Position numbers and translations under genes: made by a program
Notes under the pieces: generated by a model
Database searches by the model: none
What the model was told of the DNA's origin: nothing
What the model saw: the letters and a program-made list of their open reading frames with translations, nothing else
In this document: one piece after another, positions 1-11,439 of the stretch
Numbering within the stretch: position 1 is the first letter of the stretch
Layout: every line of letters begins with the position of its first letter
Source: Bufo bufo
Lineage: Eukaryota; Chordata; Amphibia; Anura; Bufonidae
Direction of reading: 5' to 3'
NCBI RefSeq assembly: GCF_905171765.1
Contig: NC_053392.1
Coordinates: 108,938,821 to 109,002,820 of the forward strand
DNA length: 64,000 nt

Positions 1-397
1 GAAATCTGGGGGATATTTATGATGACTGTCAGTTCCTATGCTGGTCTTAATAAGGAATGTGCTGGAGTAATATGTATTTAAGTGAAGGCCTCATAATACA
101 TTTGGTGTGTTTTCTTGCTGTCCATGTACCAGTAAAGGGAAATGATCTGGCATAGATGTCTGCTATAATTTACTCCATATTTAGGCCACAAATCACAAAA
201 ATTTGCACATTTTTGTGCAAAATGTGGCTTGAAGAAAAACTAAGACTTTTGTATGCTGGAAAACTGGAGAACAGCCTTTAATAAATCCCCCTAGGTGTAG
301 TCCGAGTCTTAGTCACACTGAACATAAAAACCGGATGATAATGCATATATTACTCTCATCTTATAAACGCCATACTATACACATGGAGGACACTTAC

Positions 398-557
398 TGG
401 GTGACTCCTCCAGATCACTCTCCATTCCTGAAGGTAGTTCAAATTCCGAGAAAGTTAGTATTTTTTTCTGGTCTCCAATGTTGTCCACATGAAGTGGAGG
501 TAGTGGACGGCAGGATACATAGGCTGTCCAAATAAATAGCAGTAGTAGAATCCTCAT
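398..557 (-). CDS. Exon 1 of a second copy of a small secreted/membrane protein gene (partial)
   Basis: The exon starts at the ATG at 557 and encodes 53 residues plus one base. The residues form a hydrophobic signal peptide (MRILLLLFIWTAYVSC) followed by a short acidic ectodomain ending ESDLEESP. It ends at a GTAAGT splice donor (392-397, reverse strand), leaving phase 1. The same 53 codons occur at 38216-38375. There the next exons are in the window; here they would lie left of position 1. Reading on without splicing gives only seven more residues before a stop, so the splice reading is favoured. Whether this copy is complete or expressed cannot be told. Confidence 0.55.
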
Positions 558-778
558 TTTTCAGCAAGGAAACTATAGTCGCAGGGGAGTGATGTGTGCG
601 CCTTCTCCTCTCTTCACAATCACACCTATGTCTCCTGAGCAGCCACCTTTTGTCTAGAACTCGGTGATGTCATAATAGCCGCTATGTCACCCCTCTGTGA
701 CTTCTGACCTTTCATACACTACTATGACATCACTACGTATATATCTCCCCTCTGTGACTTCTGACCTTTCATCTAGCC

Positions 779-1103
779 CAGTGATGTCAAACCTTTTAGA
801 GGCCGAGTGCCCAAACTGCAACCCAAAACCCACTTATTTATCGTAAAGCGCCAACACGGCAATTTAACCTGAATACTATAGTTCAATATAGTATATATTC
901 CATGTACTTTATCATTTAGCTATTAAAGCCCGCCTACATTCAGTGCCCTGCCTGTGCTGTTCATAGTGCGCCCTGCGCTGATGAATGGCAGGAAAAGTCT
1001 AAGGCATATTGGTACACCATAGACTTTTTTCACAGTGCGGGTGCCCACAGAGAGGGCTCTGAGTGCCGCCTCTGGCACCCGTGCCATAGGTTCGCCATCA
1101 CTG
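779..1103. mobile_element. hAT-type MITE with 8-bp target duplication and a known empty site
   Basis: The element starts CAGTGATG and ends CATCACTG, which are exact inverse complements, and is flanked by the direct repeat atctagcc (771-778 and 1104-1111). The duplicated block at about 38644 has one uninterrupted atctagcc followed by cattactac, so it is the unoccupied site. The 325-bp length, lack of an open frame, CAG...CTG termini and 8-bp duplication fit a non-autonomous hAT element. Confidence 0.9.
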
Positions 1104-1599
1104 ATCTAGCCCATTACTACACTATTAATCATTAATACCTGTGTGATAAATGTTATTCAGTGGGCACATTTACTGTAATATCAATATTAATGTTATGGAG
1201 GATTCAGTTTCACTGAGATTACCAGTCTGTACTGTTACCAGTAAAGACCCAGTTTGCAGTCTATTTCTTTTATTTTTTATTGTATTTTACTGACTTGCTA
1301 AAAGCAGCGTCCACTTTGGTGAACCTGGGCCACCCAAATATTACATGGACAGACATACCTGGCCGCTTCATAATACTAAGTCTCCATTAATGGAATGTTA
1401 TTCCAGCTGTTGCAGAGGGTATGACTGGCAACCCCCAGCAAAATCAGCTACTCGCCAGGGGTTGTAAGAGCTGCAGCAGCTCCTACCTGAATGAGACAAC
1501 CCCTCTAGTGTACGGCTGGATGGTGACACTGGTCGGGGCCAGGATAGCAGAATAGCAGTGATCCCATAGAAATGAATGGGCTCTAAAAATAAATAAATG

Positions 1600-2780
1600 C
1601 ATTTTTGCGACTCGTACAGCGATCCCTTTCACTTCTATAGGATTACTGCTACTTTGCTATCCTGGACCTGATTGTTTTATCGCGACACATTGTACTTCAT
1701 GTTATTATTTGAGCCAATATGTTTTACCATTGATTTATTAAAAAATCCAAAAATTAAGAGAACATTTGTAAAAATTCTCTATTTTCTAAATTTCTCTACT
1801 TTTATGGCAGATAGTGATACCTCTCAAAATGTATTACTTTACATGTTCCATATGTCTACTTTATGTTGGCATCATTTTGTAAATATCGTTTTAGTTTTTT
1901 AGAACGTTGGAAGGCTTAGAATTTTAGAAGCAATTTTTAACATTTTCAACAAAGTTTCTAAAAGCACCAATTCAGTTAAAAAATGAATTTGAAGGGCTTA
2001 CGTAATTGAAACCACCCATAAATGACCCCATTTTAGAAACTACGCTCCTAAAATTATTCAAAACTGATGTTACAAACTTTGTTAACCCTTGAGGTGTTCC
2101 ACAAGAATTATAGGATAATGGAGGTGAAATATAAAAATTTGCTTTTTTTTTTTTTTATGTTGATTTTTTAATGTTAATCATTATTTTTTTGCAATCCTGG
2201 TAAGGGTTAACAGTAAAATAAACCTCAATATGCATTACTCTGATTCTGGAGTTTACAGAAATACCCCATATGTGGTAGTAAACTGCTGTCGGAGCACATG
2301 GCAGTGGTCAGAAGGAATGTTTTTTGGAGGCAGGTTTTGGCAGAATGTTTTTTCGGCACCGTTCTATATTTGAATAGACCCTGACGTACCCCTACAGTGG
2401 AAACCCTTTAAAAAGTGACCCCATTTTGAAGCTACACCCCTCAAAGAATGTATTAAGGGCTGTACTGAACACTTTGACCCCATAAGCTTTTTATGGAATT
2501 TTATGGAAACACTTGGCTGTGAAAATGAAAAATTTAATTTCTTTCAATAAAATGTTGCTTTAGCCCCAAATTTTTCATTTTCACTAGGGGTAACAGGAGA
2601 AAAATCACCCCATAATTTGTTACCCATTTTCTTCTAAATATGGCAACACCCGATATGTGGTTGTAAACTGCTGTGGGGGCACATGGCAGGATTCAGAACG
2701 GAAGGCGCGCCATATGGTTTTTGCAGTGCAGATTTTGACGGATTGGTTCATGGGTGCCATTGATTTTTATTTTTCGAGTG
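1600..2780. repeat. AT-rich interspersed repeat, probably piggyBac-related, non-coding
   Basis: This stretch has no convincing gene. It contains blocks such as accccattttagaaactac and accccatatgtggtagtaaac that resemble blocks in the TTAA-flanked elements at 11440-13534 and 26596-29375. The second copy is at about 39120-40300. Short open frames here are AT-rich and have no recognisable motifs. Class assignment is an inference, since no termini were found. Confidence 0.45.
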
Positions 2781-3196
2781 ATTGTCTCTTGTGGGGGTTC
2801 ATTTTTTGCGGGATGAGTTGACATTTTCATTGGTATAATTTTTGGGGTACATATGACTTTGATCACTTGGTATTACACTTGTGAGTCACGGTGACAAAAA
2901 ATTGATGTTTTAGCACAGTTTTTTTTACAGCATTCACCTGAGAGGGCATACGGATGAAGTAGAGTTAACACTGCTGTTTTCTGAGATTTATGAGTTGTGT
3001 TATCTAATCTAAGCAAGCACATTCAATTGCTTTTCAATGGCTTTTGTCTCAAGATAACGCAATAAGTTAAGAAATTTTAGTTAAGAGCTGGAGTGCTAAA
3101 CCTGCTACATCTGTATCATGTGAAATTTTTATAGAGCAGGTTGGTGCGGATACGGCGATACCCAATGTGGCTATTATTTATATTTTTGCTAAAGAG

Positions 3197-3702
3197 TGAC
3201 TAAACCTTTACATAAACTGTTAATATGTTGTACCTAATGCCCTAATAAAACTATCTCTAATATACTTTATTAATCAATTTTCTATTTTTACTACACTTTT
3301 CCCTGCCTAAAGCACACCATTTTCTGTGCGCTTAAAACTCTGTTCTCTGTACACCGCTGACAGCTCAGCGGTGTACGGAGTACATTTTATCAATGGGGCT
3401 GCAGCAGCGCTGTGAGTATAGGCAGGAGCGCCTATTACTGCTCCTACCCGTGCTCCCTGGATGATTACTAACTCCTGGCATAGCACATGGGTACTTTGTA
3501 CCCATCTACTATGCCAGGATTAGCTGAGCGGAGCGGGCTCCTGCTTCTGCCTGCTCCGCTAAGCAGGTAATGGGAATGGTGCGCTTTAGGCAGGGAAAAG
3601 TGTAGCAAAAATAGAATATTGATTAATAAAGTATATTAGAGAGAGTTTTTTATTAGGGAATTAGGTACAAGATATTAACAGTTTATGTAAAGGTTTAGTA
3701 AT
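3197..3702. mobile_element. Foldback MITE with about 125-bp inverted arms
   Basis: The left arm (from ctaaacctttacataaactg to gcctaaagc) reappears inverted at the right end (gctttaggcagggaaaagtg to taaaggtttag). Arms are about 125 bp, with a GC-richer centre that includes a short local palindrome (ctgacagctcagcgg). It lies in the part of copy 1 missing from copy 2. No transposase is present and no clear target duplication was found, so the superfamily is open. Confidence 0.65.
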
Positions 3703-4301
3703 TTAATTTTGGGAAAAGGATTTTTTTGTTTTGTTTTTTGTTACCTGAAACTTTTCATTTTTTATTAGCAAATTTTTACTTTTCATTTTTTGTCCCACTT
3801 TGGGACTTCAACTTTTGGGGGTCTGATCCCCTGTACAGTGCATTACAATACATCTGTATTGTAATGCATTGGCTGTCAGTGTATTACACAGTGTAATACA
3901 CTTACCGCCTGCTTGCCTTTGAGATCCAGGGGCTCACAGGCTTGCATGGAAGTCATCAGACTGCGTTCCCAGCCATCGGGACCCTGTCACCGCAGCAATG
4001 AGTCATCAAAGACATGACACGTGCCTCGGTCAGCGCTGGCCGTGTCACATCTCTGGTTAATGCGTTGTTATTAGTGTTTTCACCAATGCCAGTGCACGCA
4101 GCCGGGGCACGGCTAATGGGAACAGCTGGTCCCCTGCTGCTGATCAGGTGGCACAGCTCCTGCACCCACCCGATCAGCCGTAGCTGTACGGCCCTCGGAT
4201 TTAAGTCACAGTCTCCAGCGCCGTACAGCTAGTAGAATGCAATACTGGCGAGTGGGATCCGAGTGTCGACGCATCTGAGTGGTGACTTGTAAGCTGCCCC
4301 T

Positions 4302-5243
4302 ATTTTAAACGTTACATCAACATAGTCCCTTGATAACCTGAAAATGGGGTAAAAAGGGGTTAAATAGCATAAAACACACAAATAAAAGTGCATTTTTCTT
4401 TCTGGATTCAAGTGGAGTCCATGATGGAGTCCTTACAAATAAAACATAGAGAGGGGCTCAAAACAAAAACAAGAAAAGAAGTCCTCTCAAAACAATGGGA
4501 GCCTCCAGAGGGACAAAGGATAACCCCGTTGGTGCACTTATTGCTACTAGCAGCTAAGAGGTGTCTATTCAGGGAATGGCTTCAGCCTAAAACACCCTCA
4601 ATGGACGAAGTTTTTCTGCATACTAAGTCGTGCTTTCTACTTGAAAGAGCAGAGGCAGAACAATTCAAAGGAAAGTGGGTCAATGCTTTCTTTAGCAGAT
4701 GGGAACCATTCATAAGAGTAGCCCTAAGTAATGCTGAGGTGTTGGAAACTATGCAACCATTCACAGGTTCAGAGTGGTATCTGAAGAGAAGATTAACAAA
4801 CACCCTAGGGACGTAACAGGTAGATTGAAGAGGGAAAGGTAACCTAGTATTTAGCACATTAAAGAAGGTGTTAAAATATACAGAAGACTAGAAGTGAAAG
4901 GGGGAGGGGGGGAGGGTCAGTTGGGGTCTGTTAAATTGCAGTTGGGGGTTAAGGCTATATGGAAAATAAAAATGGATAGTCATAAAACTGAAAAGAGGTT
5001 TTGGCGCAAGTATGTATAGCATGAGGTCATCTGACAATTGTATTGTGAAGAATATAAAGTATATGTAACACTCCATGACCACACACGACTTCAAGCTATG
5101 TAATAATCGTAATGCGAATATGGTATAATATGTATAATGCTACATTAATGTTGCTGTAACCACATGTATGATATGATATCATAATGATGTGATTGGATAG
5201 GACTTATCTATTTCAATAAAAATGATATTTGAAAAAAAAAAAA
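4302..5243 (+). mobile_element. 5'-truncated L1-type LINE, 3' end with poly(A) tail
   Basis: An open frame through 4816 encodes the extreme C-terminus of a LINE ORF2-like protein, with LLLLAAKRCLFREW followed by KGKWVNAFFSRWEPF, the hydrophobic/basic pattern that follows the zinc knuckle in L1-clade ORF2. A roughly 400-base 3' untranslated region ends in aataaaaatgatatttg plus a run of A. The left edge coincides with the end of the duplicated block, so the fragment entered, or was joined to, copy 1 after the duplication. The protein is too short to place in a subfamily. Confidence 0.6.
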
Positions 5244-5265
5244 CAATGGCAGCTCCTGCTCCATA

Positions 5266-6875
5266 TACAGCCAGGTCCATAAATATTGGGACATTGACAC
5301 AGTTCTAACAATAGATTTGAAATGAAACAAACAAAAGGTACTTTAACTGCAGACTGTCAGCTTTAATTTGAGGGTATTTACATCCAAATCAGGTGAACGG
5401 TGTAGGAATTACAACAGTTTGCATATGTGCCTCCCACTTGTTAAGGAACCAAAAGTAATGGGACATAATAATAATCATAAATCAAACTTTCACTTTTTAA
5501 TACTTGGTTGCAAATCCTTTGCAGTCAATTACAGCCTGAAGTCTGGAACGCATAGACATCACCAGACGCTGGGTTTCATCCCTGGTGATGCTCTGCCAGG
5601 CCTCTACTTCAACTGTCTTCAGTTCCTGCTTGTTTTTGGGGCATTTTCCCTTCAGTTTTGTCTTCAGCAAGTGAAATGCATGCTCAATCGGATTCAGGTC
5701 AAGTGATTGACTTGGCCATTGCATAACACTCCACTTCTTTCCCTTAAAAAACTCTTTGGTTGCAGTATGCTTTGGGTCATTGTCCATATGCACTGTGAAG
5801 CGCCGTCTAATGAGTTCTGAAGCATTTGGCTGAATATGAGCAGATAATATTGCCGAAACACTTCAGAATTCATCCTGCTGCTTTTGTCAGCAGTCACATC
5901 ATTAATAAATACAAGAGAACCAGTTCCATTGGCAGCCATACATGCCCATGCCATGGCACTACCACCACCATGCTTCACTGATGAGGTGGTATGATTAGGA
6001 TCATGAGCAGTTACTTTCCTTCTTCATATTCTTCTCTTCCCATCACTCTGGTACAAGTTGATCTTGGTCTCATCTGTCCATAGGATGTTGTTCCAGAACT
6101 GTGAAGGCTTTTTTAGATGTTGTTTGGCAAACTCTAATCTGGCCTTTCTGTTTTTGAGGCTTACCAATGGTTTACATCTTGTGGTGAACCCTCTGTATTC
6201 ACTCTGGTGAAGTCTTCTCTTGATTGTTAACTTTGACACACATACACCTACCTCTTGATCTGCCCAACTGTTGTGAAGGGTGTTTTTCTTCACCAGGGAT
6301 AGAATTCTTCGGTCATCCACCACAGTTGTTTTCCGTGGTCTTCTGGGTCTTTTGGTGTTGCGGAGCTCACCGATGCATTCCTTCTTTTTAAGAATGTTCC
6401 AAACAGTTGTTTTGGCCACCCCTAATGTTTTTGCTATCTCTCTGATGGGTTTGTTTTGTTTTTTCAGCCTAATGATGGCTTGCTTCACTGATAGTGACAG
6501 CTCTTTGGATCTCATTTTGAGAGTTGACAGCAACAGATTCCAAATGCAAGTAGCACACTTGAAATGGACTCTAGACCTTTTATCTGCTCATTGTAATTGG
6601 GATAATGAGGGAATAACACACACCTGGCCATGGAACAGCTAAGAAGCCAGTTGCCCAATTACTTTTGGTTCCTTAACAAGTGTGAGGATCATATGCAAAC
6701 TGTTGTAATTCCTACACCGTTCACCTTATTTGGATGTAAATAATCTCAAATTAAAGCCGACCGTCTGCAGTTAAAGCACATCTAGTTTGTTTCATTTCAA
6801 ATCCATTGTGGTGGTCTATAGGGCCAAAAATGTTAGAATTGTGTCGATGTCCCAGAATTTATGGACCTGACTGTA
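5266..6875 (-). mobile_element. Tc1-like DNA transposon, full length with both inverted repeats
   Basis: The ends read TA-CAGCCAGGTCCATAAAT and, inverted, TA-CAGTCAGGTCCATAAAT, with TA target duplications at 5266-5267 and 6874-6875 and long terminal inverted repeats. The same family occurs in the opposite orientation at 29455-31106. It separates the LINE tail from the minus-strand LTR element, so it inserted into, or at the edge of, that retroelement. Confidence 0.9.
5497..6515 (-). pseudogene. Tc1 transposase, frameshifted
   Basis: The reverse-strand product starts MRSKELSL, then has the paired helix-turn-helix region (IREIAKTLGVAKTTVWNIL), the WNNILWTDETK motif with the first catalytic Asp, NDPKHTA with the second Asp, and SLDLNPIEHAFH with the catalytic Glu, i.e. 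the DD34E arrangement of Tc1 transposases. The frame shifts near 6027 and again near 5780, so no full-length product can be made. It ends in the usual LQAVIDCKGFATKY. Length matches the family's usual 340 or so residues. Confidence 0.9.
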
Positions 6876-6897
6876 AGTGTTTAGTAAACAGCCTACT

Positions 6898-8137
6898 TTA
6901 ATTGTAGGGATCTGAACAGGACGACACATCCGTAGGTTTTGGACTTCCAGAATCCCATAAATCAGGGGAAGATCCCTCTGGTTTTCCCTCCATAATCCGC
7001 TGCTTAGGAGTGGATGGAAAGTTCAGTTCCTTTTTCACATTTTCAAAGACAGAGGGTTGCTCTTTCTTAAGGTTGTAATCCAGCCCAATTGCAGGGTCAA
7101 TCCTGGTTACAGGGTTTGATTCCTCTGGTGATTTTTCCATCAATGAAGAATTGACTGATTCACCTTTACAGGTTGGGATAGGGAATCCCTGATGCTGTTG
7201 TACAGCTAGTTGCTGAAATAGAACTGCACAGTCCTCTACAGCTGTACTGAGGCTTTTTGGTTCAGGCCTTTTTCTTCTAACCCGTTCCCTCTGGGGTCTA
7301 GGTTCACTGACAGGGTCTTTGGTAACAATGGCGGGTTGCCATAGAATGTTGGTACCTGCAAATCCCGTGGCATATTGGTTTTGAGTGCTGAGTGGCACAT
7401 ACTTTGCAGCAGGATGCACGGGGGGCGGTAGAATGTTCTCGTTCCAGATCCTCCTCAGATTCAGAGTCTTTGGCAAACTCCTGGGTCTCCGTGGGCTGTC
7501 CTGGCCGACGTTCTGCAGAAGCGTAAGGTCCACATGTACCTTCTGCAGGGGTGAACTCCACTGTCTCATTGACATATAAATTATGTAGCCAACTAGGGAG
7601 CTCCTTCCTCTTCACGGACCGGCGATTTACGTAATAGTCCCTGTTAGTTTCCATATCACAAATAAATCCAAATCCTCACTGCTTACAGAAGTCGAGAACT
7701 CGGCCCAATCTCTCTACCGGAACCGGGAAGTCATTTACAGGTTACTCTAGTAACTTGCGAGTCAAGCCTTCATTATACTTTTTGCAAGCATGGGTGCGCG
7801 GGAGTCGAGCTGACTTAATTTCCGCGGACAACTTGGTCCAAAGTGCTGTCTGTTCAGTAGTGGGCCACGCCATGGCGGGGGAATCAGCAACCAGACCGGA
7901 CCTTTCGGCATACTTCTGAGGCCGGTTTCGCGGCATCGCGACTGCGTGCTGACCTGCACTGTAATCCGCCGATTCAGTATTGCGATCCACACTGCGTTCC
8001 CTCCAGTGGTGATCCCATAAGTCTTGGACATTAACCTGCAGTTGAGGAGTAATAGGCGTAGGGATCCACGTCGGAGCAGCGACAAGGTCCCGTTCAGCTC
8101 CAGTCTCTTGCGCAGGGCTCACTCGCTTCTCCGCCAT
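6898..8137 (-). pseudogene. Retroelement accessory protein with a cold-shock-domain-like segment
   Basis: From an ATG at 8137 the frame encodes about 130 residues of unknown type, then a TAA (7742-7744) and a TGA (7676-7678). Around and after the TGA, in the same frame, is a cold-shock-like domain at about 7705-7505: GRVLDFCKQ, then GFGFI (the RNP1-type core), DYYVNRRSVKRK at the RNP2 position, and NETVEFTPAEGT at the C-terminal strand. After a frame change near 7450 it continues with basic RPQRERVRRKRPEPKS and a Ser/Pro-rich tail to 6898. Cold-shock domains bind single-stranded RNA or DNA; Y-box proteins are the vertebrate example. Its place between leader and (missing) gag/pol suggests an element-encoded nucleic-acid-binding protein. 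Two stops and a frameshift make this copy dead. Confidence 0.55.
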
Positions 8138-8608
8138 GCTGCTTCGGCAATACACCTCTCTCTCTCCATGAAGCAATCAGCGTCTCTCTTTCCAACGTGC
8201 GCACGCACGTCCGGCTAGCCGGACAATTTTGCATAAGTAGGCGGCACCAGACTTTCCCGCTGTTCAGGGGGTGTCACTAACTTGTCCACAGTGATGGCGC
8301 AGTTTTTTTTCAAACAAGAAGGCCTCGGCAGCCATCTTAAGTGTATAGACACAGTATATTCAATGAGAGAAAGCCGTTTTAGTAACACACAAATGTCTGC
8401 TTTTCTCACTTTTAACACTGCGATTTTTATGCTGGTGACTAGTATAGCACTTCCATGTAATTCCCAAACAGTTTAAACAGTTCTGTAGCCCAATACGGTG
8501 CGCAATAATTAAAAGTCTCTCAATAAAGCAAAGGGGCTTATTCTCATGCGACAGTCTTTCAAATATGGCGCAGGGGTTAATATCCTGTTCATGACGCCAA
8601 TAAAGATA

Positions 8609-9731
8609 TGCAGCCAGCCAGAACCGCAGGGGCAACACGTTAGATGCACGGTGGGCCGATGAGGGGCCAAATAATAACACAGTTCATCGGTTTACTCACG
8701 GTTAGCAGAAAGCCTCCCTGGGCTGGCAGCACAGTGTTGAGGAAGACAGCACAAAATCCTCCAGGGAACACTCTGTGGTAGGGAAGCACCAGCCTAAATG
8801 GAGGTTGAGGTGCCCTTGGTGGCAGTGGTGTTTAGGGTGCTTGTGGCGGCTGGGTCCCTTGGTGTTAATTGTCGTGACGCCAGTACCGTTAATGGTGGTA
8901 CAACCAATTGTAAGAATGAAGTAGACAGTGGTAGGATACAACTCACAATTTTTACTGATGTTGGTTCCAGTTGCGTCATATACATCCAGACAGAATACAG
9001 TCTTTTGCAATTTAGAGGAATTCTGTTGATCCACTGTTAATAGGTTTGGCTGGGTTTAGCTTAGCTTGAAGGTTCTGTATAAGTATTTCTGGTAGGTGAC
9101 TTTGCTTCAGGTTCCTTGTAAACCAGAGTAATTTGGTGAGGTTGCCTGTAATGCTTATTGTTATGCCTAGTCCTATTATTTCTGTATCTTCCAAGCCCTT
9201 AAAACAGGTAGCTAATCTGTATTCTTCAATATATGGTGAGGCTGCCTGTAGCTAGATTGTCCTCCACCATGTGCAAAGGTGCCCATTAAGCCTTGAGTAA
9301 TGGCTGTTATCACCGATGTCTCTCTTTAGCTTGGTTATCTTCTTCCAGGGACGAAAACGCTATCCTCTGGTTGTAGGATGTAGGAACTAACAGGAACACA
9401 GAAGGAAAACGCTCTCCTGCGCCTCATACCTTGGCTCTACCTCATTTCTGCAGCTGGCTTCACCCACTACTCCGCGGTGTGTAGCCTCAGCTTAACAACT
9501 CACTCTACTCTTCTCTAACCCCCTAATCTCCTAGACTATTCCACTAGGCCTGACCTAAGTATTTATATGACCTAAGTACTATCCCCATCTAGTGGTGGGA
9601 TGTATAAATTACACCAGACCAGCCTATGAACAGGCATACAACAGGTGTTGTAATACAAAATGACATGCAATAGGATAATGCCGTTTTACAGCAATTTTGC
9701 AGTTCCCACGGGTCCTGAGTGGGACGCTGCA
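8609..9731 (-). repeat. LTR of the minus-strand retroelement
   Basis: On the reverse strand it starts TGCAGCGTCCCACTCAGG and carries a TATA-like CATATAAATAC at about 9560-9570. It ends near GGCTGCA just before the primer-binding-type site. The 3' boundary is approximate. A truncated sister copy lies at 35612-35802 on the plus strand. Confidence 0.6.
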
Positions 9732-9881
9732 TGTGCACAAGCCCCTGTCCTCCTGTGTGACAGTAGGCTGCTGCACATTATTTCCTATGGAGCTCCTGTC
9801 TGTTGCAGTACTCCATAGGAACATGGTATAATCCTCATAGACCCCAATGCTAATGCATTAGAGTCTATGAAAGGATCAATC
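9732..9881. other. Spacer between two opposed LTRs
   Basis: About 150 bases separate the start of the minus-strand LTR from the start of the plus-strand LTR. It contains short inverted segments (ctatggagctcctg, ccataggaac, ctcatagacc, gagtctatg) and no gene. It may be older host DNA or a remnant of one LTR. Confidence 0.4.
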
Positions 9882-10809
9882 TGTAGTGTCCCACTAGGTA
9901 AAGGTGGGCGCTACACAAAGGTTCACATGTCTTTTACATTAATGTGATGTTTAATATGCATTTCCCTGTGTTATCTGGGTGTCAGGCCTGTTAGGGTGTA
10001 GTTTAGCCTCCTAGACGTTAGAGGGAGCTAGAGAGCCCTAAGTATATATAGGTAGGCCCAGACAGGGGAGTGTTAGTGTATGCCAGGGAACTAGAACTGA
10101 CACCTAGTCACCCTGAAGCTCCTGAGGCTAATCTAGCTCAGTAGAGACACCCCAGTAGTAGGAGTGCACCTCCTGGGAGAAACCTGCAGTCAACTTATCC
10201 AACAGCAAAGAATCCAGCTAAGAAGCAGGGGTACTGTAGTATTTAAAGCAAGTGCCAATACTGGAGGAAGGAATTGATATACCAAGGATTCAAGCCAGCA
10301 ATTAGGCATCCGGGCCTTGGGATCCAGCCAGCTAGAATAGCTGTGGGGATAGAGCAGCATTGTACTGCAAAGCATTAACTCTATACCCGCCAAGTATCTT
10401 GCAAGATTGAAACCTGCTGTGCTGTGAAGTAAACCTGCTGTGCATTTGTATTATAAAGAACTGCATCATTATCATCTACTGCAACTGTCTGTATAAATTT
10501 GGACTGTTTCCTAAAGTAAAGCAACGTTTGGTTTACCACCTGTGTACTCCATTACTACTCCTACAAATTGGTGTGCCACCGTTACAGGGACCTTGCCTCA
10601 GGCACTCAAAACACCTGCAACATCCAGGGCACCTCACCCAACATCAGGCCAGGTCTCTCCATACAGAGTGTGCCCCAGAGGAACTTGTGTCTACCTCTCA
10701 TTCACTGCCGCATGCCTGCCCAGGGTTCTCCTCCAAAAAGTGAGTAACCCTCGATTGCCCATAACCATGACCTCACTGTCGCTATACGCTGCAGGTCTGG
10801 CGTGCTGCA
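9882..10809 (+). repeat. 5' LTR of the plus-strand retroelement
   Basis: It begins TGTAGTGTCCCACTAGG, resembling the minus-strand LTR start. It has a TATA-like agtatatatagg at 10041-10052. Near the 3' side it contains AAGTGAGTAACC, a strong splice-donor-like string that the minus-strand relative shares in equivalent position. The 3' boundary (GCTGCA) is inferred from the primer-binding-type site. Confidence 0.6.
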
Positions 10810-11439
10810 TAAATTGGCGTCACAAACAGGATTTGATCATTCCTGCGCCATTGCGGATACAAAAACTGTGTGCCGTTATTTGCCTAAAAGTGACTAAGCC
10901 CTATTGCTTTATTGAAAAATTGCTGGGCCAAAGAACTGTAATAATTTGCGGTGTGAAGGTTGTATTGTCTGGACTTTTTGCCGTTTACATAAGCCACCGC
11001 TTGCTGTCAGTGAATAGACAGCGATTTGTCCAAAGATGGCCGCTTAACCTCACTGGATTACAAGTGCGCCTCGTGGGATCTGTTTGGCGCGAAAAAGGAC
11101 AAGGTGAAGACGCCGCCCAGCCAACGAGGAGGAAGAACGCCGCCCTGTCTGGAAAAAGGTGCCGCCTACCTTAATCCCGGAGCTGTGAGAGGCCCCGCCT
11201 ACCTGCTGACGCTGTACGCAGGACGTCCAACGAACGTAGCCACGCATCTCGCGAGACTTGGAGCGAGCATCACTGGAGTAAGTACAGACTTTAATCTTCT
11301 GCTGGCCCCTTCCGTTTATCTTACCGGAACATTCTCGACCCCTGCTAGGGCACCGGAGAGGGTCCCCTATTAGTGACCAAAGACTTTACCTGAAAAAAAA
11401 ATATTTTTACATTGTCGCTCCGGTCCGCTCCGTTGACAT

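Larger units (their letters stand above)
1..4301. repeat. Segmental duplication, copy 1 of block A
   Basis: This block matches 37820-40522 in the same orientation from its first base (1 pairs with 37820), so the duplication probably continues left of the window. Matching stops at the shared string aagctgcccc, after which copy 1 enters a LINE 3' end and copy 2 enters a hAT relic. Differences are large indels: a 325-bp hAT MITE at 779-1103 only in copy 1, about 1.3 kb (roughly 2760-4070) only in copy 1, and one extra 54-bp unit in copy 2. Between indels the copies are very similar by eye. Confidence 0.9.
6876..9731 (-). mobile_element. LTR retroelement on the minus strand, 5' part
   Basis: Read on the reverse strand it comprises an LTR (9731 to about 8609), a primer-binding-type site (TTGGCGTCATGAACAGGAT at about 8582-8600), a leader, and a decayed reading frame to 6898. 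It is interrupted downstream by the Tc1 element at 6875, and no pol region is present in the window. Layout and sequence of the LTR end and leader resemble the plus-strand element that starts at 9882, so the two are relatives facing away from each other. Confidence 0.65.

Noticed and set aside
5368..5706. Open frames on the strand opposite to Tc1 transposases (also 6280-6642, 29763-30122 and 30675-30980)
   Set aside because: They are mirror frames of the transposase genes and change with each copy.
10542..11174. 210-codon frame over the 3' part of the plus-strand LTR and leader
   Set aside because: It spans the LTR end and primer-binding-type site, has no recognisable motif, and the minus-strand relative does not keep a matching frame.
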